DNA of 5,559 nt from NCBI GenBank assembly GCA_002292185.1, contig DBBL01000030.1:1-5559 (forward strand), read 5' to 3'. The translations under genes were made by a program, and so were the position numbers. The notes beneath the pieces were generated by a model. It saw only the letters and a list, made by a program, of their open reading frames with translations. It did not search any database and was not told the origin of the DNA. The stretch comes from Akkermansiaceae bacterium UBA985. Lineage in GTDB: Bacteria > Verrucomicrobiota > Verrucomicrobiia > Verrucomicrobiales > Akkermansiaceae. Below, piece by piece: positions 1-3,145 of the stretch; within the stretch, counting starts at the first letter, position 1, and each line of letters begins with the position of its first letter.

Positions 1-250
1 GGATGGGTGTGTCTTCGGTGGCGCCCAGCTCCTGGAGTGTCTCGCGGTAGCCGTTGAGTATTTTTACGCAACGTTCGATGGTGGATCTCCTTACGGCTCC
101 GCGTTGGTAGATATCATGAGCAAGAGGGATAGACTGCTCGAGGAAGTCTCCGGGTGCACTTTCACAATCTGTGTTCGCCTCTACGATGAGTAGCGAGATC
201 GAGCTTGCTCCGATATGGATGGATGCTTGCAAGGATGGTGCTGGAGTCAT
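1..250 (-). CDS. Ppx/GppA-family phosphatase (exopolyphosphatase-like), N-terminal part
   Basis: The first 83 codons of a minus-strand gene that continues beyond the left edge. The protein starts MTPAPSLQ, then ASIHIGASSISLLIVE (residues 9-24), which fits the first beta-hairpin and phosphate-1 loop of the ASKHA-fold Ppx/GppA family (usually DIGSNSxxLL). Further on, LEQSIPLAHDIYQRG and STIERCVKILNGYRETLQELG match the family's region after the first strands. Family members hydrolyse polyphosphate or pppGpp in the cytoplasm. Which substrate applies here cannot be told, because most of the protein is missing. The expected Asp of the phosphate-1 loop is His12, so activity may be altered. The ATG at 250 is the only usable start: no ATG, GTG or TTG lies in frame between it and a stop at 325-323. 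A weak AAGAAG lies about 10 bases upstream. The gene is divergent from the rpoZ cluster. Family assignment is from remembered motifs, not a search. Confidence 0.72.
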   Translation of the reverse strand, partial: MTPAPSLQASIHIGASSISLLIVEANTDCESAPGDFLEQSIPLAHDIYQRGAVRRSTIERCVKILNGYRETLQELGATEDTPI

Positions 251-319
251 GTATTGTTGCTTCTTAAGGTGATTGCGTGATGCAGAAGAGGGGGCAGTGG
301 CGCTTGGCTGTTCATAGTG

Positions 320-330
320 TGACTAAGTCA
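320..330. repeat. 11-bp palindrome TGACTAAGTCA
   Basis: A perfect inverted repeat with 5-bp arms and a single central base, lying between divergent genes and overlapping the possible -35 hexamer of a plus-strand promoter candidate. The location would suit an operator. A palindrome of this size is expected several times by chance in a window this long, so the functional reading is weak. Confidence 0.2.
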
Positions 331-353
331 GGGCCAAAAGTCTTGTGTAAAAT
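325..353 (+). promoter_or_regulatory. Weak sigma-70-like promoter candidate
   Basis: TAAAAT at 348-353 matches five of six bases of the -10 consensus. AAGTCA at 325-330 matches only three of six of the -35 consensus, with a 17-base spacer. Transcription would start near 360 and cover the small ORF at 396 and then rpoZ. The poor -35 makes this tentative. Confidence 0.2.
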
Positions 354-395
354 GGTGACAATGGCGCGGGCCTTTTACTGTTCGGAGAGGGGGGC

Positions 396-461
396 ATGAT
401 GAGTGATGAGCTACACTATTCGGGCTCTGGGGTGAGGGTAGATTATCAAATAAAGACATAA
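396..461 (+). CDS. Possible 21-residue small ORF with strong Shine-Dalgarno
   Basis: A short open frame beginning MMSDELHYSGSG and ending QIKT, then TAA. Its interest lies in the GGAGAGG at 384-390, which is well placed before the paired ATG codons at 396 and 399 and is the best ribosome binding site I see in the window. The peptide is polar, with no membrane segment, no run of one amino acid and no attenuator-like hairpin after it, so it does not look like a classical leader peptide. It sits 112 bases before rpoZ on the same strand. I do not recognise the peptide. It could be a real small protein, a decayed gene start, or chance. Confidence 0.25.
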   Translation: MMSDELHYSGSGVRVDYQIKT

Positions 462-573
462 TAAGCTTGATTTTATGGGGTAATGATGATTTGAGTCTGC
501 CCGCACTTACTTGTTCTTCTTAACTCTTGGTAGGTGCATTTTTCACAAATCACTATCTACTCACGACTTGGCC

Positions 574-843
574 ATGGACGAATCAAACATTATCCCGTTT
601 GACCAATCCAAGCAAAAGCCTCTGTCTTCCTCAAATTCTATGAAAAGCAACCTTGTTGTAAAAGCCGCTGAGATCATCGAAGATCCTCAAATTCTCGTAA
701 ATGTCCTGTCCAAGCGTGTTGCTCAGCTCAACCAAGGACGTTCGCCTCTCATCGAAACGGTTCCTAGTATGGGCGCTGCAGATATTGCTTTGACTGAAAT
801 CATAGAAGGCAAGGTAGTGCTTTCTAAACCCAAGGAAGATTAA
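574..843 (+). CDS. rpoZ: DNA-directed RNA polymerase omega subunit
   Basis: The small omega subunit, which binds the beta-prime C-terminus and helps assemble and stabilise RNA polymerase. The core is clear: LVNVLSKRVAQLNQGRSPLI (residues 41-60) and MGAADIALTEIIEGKVVL (residues 66-83) match the omega pattern of a helix ending in RV-x-QL-x-x-G-x-x-PLI, then the helix AADIALxEIxxGK. With the ATG at 574 the protein has 89 residues. Homology starts only at the internal Met23 (ATG at 640, giving 67 residues), and the 22 residues before it are polar and Ser/Lys-rich. Neither start has a Shine-Dalgarno sequence, so the start is uncertain; 574 is chosen as the longest ATG-started frame. A TTG at 511 is also in frame but unlikely. 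smpB follows after 65 bases on the same strand, suggesting a shared transcript. Confidence 0.87.
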   Translation: MDESNIIPFDQSKQKPLSSSNSMKSNLVVKAAEIIEDPQILVNVLSKRVAQLNQGRSPLIETVPSMGAADIALTEIIEGKVVLSKPKED

Positions 844-854
844 TTCTTCCAACA

Positions 855-894
855 GCAAAGGCGCGGTGGCAGTGGCAGTGGCTCTTCGCTTTGC
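855..894 (+). promoter_or_regulatory. Imperfect hairpin in the rpoZ-smpB gap
   Basis: GCAAAG at 855-860 pairs with CTTTGC at 889-894, and the stem extends by two more G-C pairs (862-863 with 887-888) around one bulged base. The loop of about 23 bases contains the short tandem GGCAGTGGCAGTGGC. There is no U-tract after the stem, so it is not a typical intrinsic terminator. It ends 14 bases before the smpB start and could affect smpB translation or be a processing site. Unproven. Confidence 0.22.
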
Positions 895-908
895 GTGCAT
901 GTGATAGT

Positions 909-1367
909 ATGAGCGCCGACATAGCAACGAATCGCAAGGCGCGCCGTGATTATCACATCTCTGATACCTATGAATGTGGTATTGAGCTCAAGGGCACAGA
1001 GGTGAAGTCCATAAGGGCTGGCAAGGTCAATATTGCCGAGGGCTATGCCCGTATTGAAAATGGCCAGGTCTTTCTCTATGGTTGCCATATTCAGCCGTGG
1101 CAGACAGCGGGTGAGTGGTTTCAGCACGGGGTGACTAGGCCTAGACGTCTGTTACTTCATAAGAAAGAAATCATTAAACTCGATGAGGTTACCTCCCAGA
1201 AAGGCTGCACTTTGCCATGTCTGAGGATGTATTGGAAAGGTGGTAGGGTAAAGGTGGAGATAGGAGTAGGCAAAGGTAAGACTCACTCAGACCAAAGGCA
1301 GGATTTGAAAAAGCGCACAGAGATGCGTGAGGTAGAGCGAGAGATCTCTCGATTTAATCGCCGCTAG
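909..1367 (+). CDS. smpB: SsrA-binding protein SmpB
   Basis: SmpB binds tmRNA (SsrA) and brings it to stalled ribosomes, where trans-translation tags the unfinished peptide and frees the ribosome. The 152-residue length is normal. The whole family pattern is present: NRKARRDYHISDTYECGIEL (8-27), GTEVKSIRAGKVNIAEGYA (29-47), the RNA-binding beta-barrel stretch ENGQVFLYGCHIQPW (50-64), RRLLLHKKEI (79-88), GGRVKVEIGVGKGK (111-124) and the basic C-terminal tail DLKKRTEMREVEREISRFNRR (132-152) that enters the mRNA channel. The usual DKR before the tail reads DQR (128-130). The ATG at 909 is chosen because homology begins directly after it; an in-frame TTG at 891 would add six unconserved residues. 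There is no Shine-Dalgarno before it, so translation may rely on coupling to rpoZ or on an unstructured start. The biotin ligase gene follows within 11 bases. The partner tmRNA gene is not in this window. Confidence 0.96.
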   Translation: MSADIATNRKARRDYHISDTYECGIELKGTEVKSIRAGKVNIAEGYARIENGQVFLYGCHIQPWQTAGEWFQHGVTRPRRLLLHKKEIIKLDEVTSQKGCTLPCLRMYWKGGRVKVEIGVGKGKTHSDQRQDLKKRTEMREVEREISRFNRR

Positions 1368-1378
1368 ACGATGTGCTG

Positions 1379-2131
1379 ATGTTTGATTTGCGTCAATTTG
1401 CAGCTTTAGCCCCGGATTGGTATTTGCGTCTGCAGTATCATCATGAGTTGGATTCAACCAATGATGAGGCGCGCAGATTAGCTGAAGCGGGTGCTGAACA
1501 CGGGACCGTGGTGCTGTCCGATCACCAAACGGCGGGCAGGGGCAGGAGAGGGGCTAGCTGGGTTTGTGAGCCTGGAGATGGTTTGCTGTTTTCGATGGTT
1601 ATTCGCCCTTCATTTCCCAAGACGAATTGGAGTCGCATCGCTCTTGCTGCAGGGATCGGGATAGCGGAAACGCTTAATGCTCGATGGGGAGTTCGGGCGC
1701 AGGTGAAGTGGCCCAATGATATTTACATTCAAGATAAGAAATGCGCCGGCATCCTGACTGAGGCACGAGAGGATTTTGTTATCGTTGGCATAGGGGTGAA
1801 TGTGATGAGTGCGCCGCCATCAGAAAACGCAAGAATTGAGGCGATCGCTGTGGCTGATGTGGTGCAAAGTCCTGTATCTCGAGAGATGGTTCTTGCCGCA
1901 TTGTTGGCGGGCATCATGACCGAAGTTGATGCCTGTGCTGGGCACTTTGAAGCTCAGCTGGAACGCTTGCGGAAGAGTTGTTATCTTACGGGGAAGCGCA
2001 TCAAATTTAGCGCTCATGAAAAAGAATTCAGCGGGTTTGTCCGTGGAGTGGGTCCTGATGGAGCGCTGCAAGTCGAAGTCGATGGGGAGGTGATGTCTTT
2101 TTCTCAGGCATCTGAAATCAATGCGCTTTGA
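1379..2131 (+). CDS. birA: Biotin-[acetyl-CoA-carboxylase] ligase, no DNA-binding domain
   Basis: This enzyme makes biotinyl-5'-AMP from biotin and ATP and transfers biotin to the lysine of carrier proteins such as AccB, the biotin carrier of acetyl-CoA carboxylase. Visible motifs: ELDSTNDEA (23-31), the biotin/AMP loop GRGRRG (53-58), KWPND (110-114), the lysine of KKCAGILTE (K121) and GIGVNV (137-142). A C-terminal SH3-like domain runs from about GKRIKF (205) to the end. The 250-residue protein lacks the N-terminal winged helix of E. coli BirA, so it is a group I ligase and should not act as repressor of biotin genes. The Arg that often follows GRGRRG is Ala59. The ATG at 1379 is preferred; a GTG at 1373 would add two residues. 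It starts 11 bases after the smpB stop, consistent with one operon. Its 3' end faces the next gene across about 21 bases, with no obvious terminator. Confidence 0.93.
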   Translation: MFDLRQFAALAPDWYLRLQYHHELDSTNDEARRLAEAGAEHGTVVLSDHQTAGRGRRGASWVCEPGDGLLFSMVIRPSFPKTNWSRIALAAGIGIAETLNARWGVRAQVKWPNDIYIQDKKCAGILTEAREDFVIVGIGVNVMSAPPSENARIEAIAVADVVQSPVSREMVLAALLAGIMTEVDACAGHFEAQLERLRKSCYLTGKRIKFSAHEKEFSGFVRGVGPDGALQVEVDGEVMSFSQASEINAL

Positions 2132-2152
2132 TCTCAGCGCGTGCTTGGTTCA

Positions 2153-2893
2153 TTACAGGGAAATATCTTCGAGTGGTTCGCCTAAGGCTTTTTTGAGGGC
2201 AGCGCCAAGCGGACTTGTGAGTAGTCTCTGCCAGTCCTCTAGAGTTGTTGTTTCTGCGAGTTGGGGCAGCAGCTCGACATTGCGGCCTGCGCGCTTTGCC
2301 TTTGCCTCTGTTGAGCTCAGCAATGCCTCACTATGCCATTGTATATCTTTAAACAATTCAGGGGCTTCTGATTTCAATGCTAGAATGTAGTAGCGGCCCT
2401 TATCGGTTGGGCCAATGACGGTGTCTCGAGAAGTTTTGGTGTGAAATCTGGCGAAGGTAGCGTTGATCCAGCGAGCGCCGCATTCGATGCAGGTAGGGTC
2501 AACGAGGGCAACTTCTTGATATCCTTCTGAGAAGGCGTCGCTGAAGGCACGTTGTATTTTCTGTCCTAAGTCGCCGTGGCCTTGTGGTCGGAAATCCACC
2601 TCCTGTGGCACCTGCTCGGCAGATGCTGAGCCGGGAGCCACGTATAAACCCTCAGTCTTGCTAGAGTGGGCGTCCATTTTAGGCAGTAGCCAGAACTTGG
2701 CGGCGTCACTGGCGTCATCAGGGGAATAGCAAAAACGAACGCGGCATTTCTCGAGTCCCTGTAATTGCCTGAGCATGACCTCAATCAAGGCCTTGTAGTA
2801 GTCACTGGCCTTGGCCTCGCCTACGTCAGCGGCAAGTTTGGGTAAAACCTCTCCGGGGATAGGTTCGTTAATCAATACAAGCAGCAGGCGCAT
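2153..2893 (-). CDS. DUF2064/TIGR04282-like glycosyltransferase-fold protein with degenerate active site
   Basis: A 246-residue protein resembling the TIGR04282 (DUF2064) family, small GT-A-fold proteins related to CofC and nucleotidyl/glycosyl transferases. Supporting stretches are LLLVLINEPIPGEVLPKLA (3-21, family usually TKxPxPGxVKTRLA), GHGDLGQKIQRAFSDAFSEG (105-124, family GDLGERMxxAF), GPTDKGRYYILAL (161-173, family GPxxDGGYYLIGL) and ELFKDIQW (179-186) followed by a helix and LLPQL. Family substrates are mostly unknown. The acidic SDxP motif is replaced by DPTCIE (132-137), and DGG becomes KGR, so nucleotide or metal binding is doubtful. The ATG at 2893 is chosen because homology begins there; a TTG at 2926 would add eleven unconserved residues. 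No signal peptide or membrane segment. It converges on birA and diverges from ftsK, so it probably has its own promoter. Fold assignment is from remembered patterns. Confidence 0.78.
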   Translation of the reverse strand: MRLLLVLINEPIPGEVLPKLAADVGEAKASDYYKALIEVMLRQLQGLEKCRVRFCYSPDDASDAAKFWLLPKMDAHSSKTEGLYVAPGSASAEQVPQEVDFRPQGHGDLGQKIQRAFSDAFSEGYQEVALVDPTCIECGARWINATFARFHTKTSRDTVIGPTDKGRYYILALKSEAPELFKDIQWHSEALLSSTEAKAKRAGRNVELLPQLAETTTLEDWQRLLTSPLGAALKKALGEPLEDISL

Positions 2894-2973
2894 GCGGTGA
2901 CCATATGGACGTGGGCGGAAAACCAAATACGAAAAGTATAAAAATATGAGTAAATTGAAATAGTTAACTTATC

Positions 2974-2990
2974 TTGATTGTTAAAATCAA
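2974..2990. repeat. Inverted repeat TTGATT-N5-AATCAA
   Basis: Perfect 6-bp arms (2974-2979 and 2985-2990) around GTTAA in the AT-rich divergent intergenic region. The position suits an operator shared by the two divergent genes. The AT-only flanks raise the chance of coincidence. Confidence 0.25.
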
Positions 2991-3075
2991 AGGAATTTAT
3001 CTTGCCAGTAGGCATTGATTAAGGGATGCTTGAGTATCGGAGCGTTTCCCCGCGATCCTTTATTTGGTTGATGTA

Positions 3076-3145
3076 CATCTAGCTGACATTCATTTAGCTC
3101 CATCTAGCTGACACTCATATAGCTAATAACCATCTAGCTAACATT
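3076..3145 (+). repeat. 15-bp direct-repeat array abutting the ftsK start codon
   Basis: Four 15-base units with consensus close to CATCTAGCTRACAYT begin at 3076, 3101, 3116 and 3131, and one shortened 10-base unit begins at 3091. Each unit starts CATnTAGCT. The last unit ends at 3145, so the array runs directly into the ATG of ftsK. The stretch just before it (3061-3075) agrees with the consensus at 8 of 15 positions and may be a decayed sixth copy. The units contain CTAG and AGCT palindromes and, in two of them, CTGACA, which resembles a -35 hexamer. There is no Shine-Dalgarno sequence in the array. Function is unknown: operator sites, a leader-RNA element, or a decayed coding repeat are all possible. 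Confidence 0.8.

Larger units (their letters stand above)
251..573. other. Divergent intergenic region between the ppx-like gene and rpoZ
   Basis: About 320 bases with no conserved gene. It should carry the promoters of the leftward ppx-like gene and the rightward rpoZ cluster, but neither strand shows a strong sigma-70 pair. Visible items are listed separately: a short palindrome (320-330), a weak promoter candidate (325-353) and a possible 21-residue small ORF with a good ribosome binding site (396-461). A CATAAT hexamer at 457-462 could be a -10 element for rpoZ, but no matching -35 element precedes it. No tRNA-like fold, terminator or tmRNA tag sequence was seen. Confidence 0.6.
2894..3145. 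other. AT-rich divergent intergenic region between the DUF2064-like gene and ftsK
   Basis: The part at 2925-3000 is very AT-rich (14 G or C among 76 bases), fitting a promoter zone for the divergent pair. On the minus strand TATACT at 2940-2935 is a plausible -10 element about 40 bases before the 2893 start, but no -35 sits at the right distance. On the plus strand TTGCCA at 3002-3007 with GATGCT at 3025-3030 is a weak pair for ftsK. The right end, 3076-3145, is the direct-repeat array described separately. Confidence 0.5.

Noticed and set aside
251..573. tmRNA gene next to smpB
   Set aside because: No tRNA-like acceptor ends or tag-reading frame ending in alanines could be found on either strand.
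840..1127. Minus-strand open frame opposite smpB
   Set aside because: Antisense shadow of a confidently identified gene, with no family pattern.
2132..2152. Bidirectional intrinsic terminator between birA and the convergent gene
   Set aside because: No stable GC-rich stem or U-tract is visible in the 21-base gap or right around it.
2989..3022. AAAGGA followed by a TTG-started six-codon frame
   Set aside because: Too short to judge and started by a weak codon; easily chance in an AT-rich stretch.
3026..3082. An 18-residue open frame (MLEYRSVSPRSF...) upstream of ftsK
   Set aside because: No properly spaced ribosome binding site, no recognisable peptide, and it ends inside the repeat array in a frame unrelated to the repeat period.
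3061..3145. CRISPR array
   Set aside because: Units are 15 bases in direct tandem with no spacers, and no cas genes are near.
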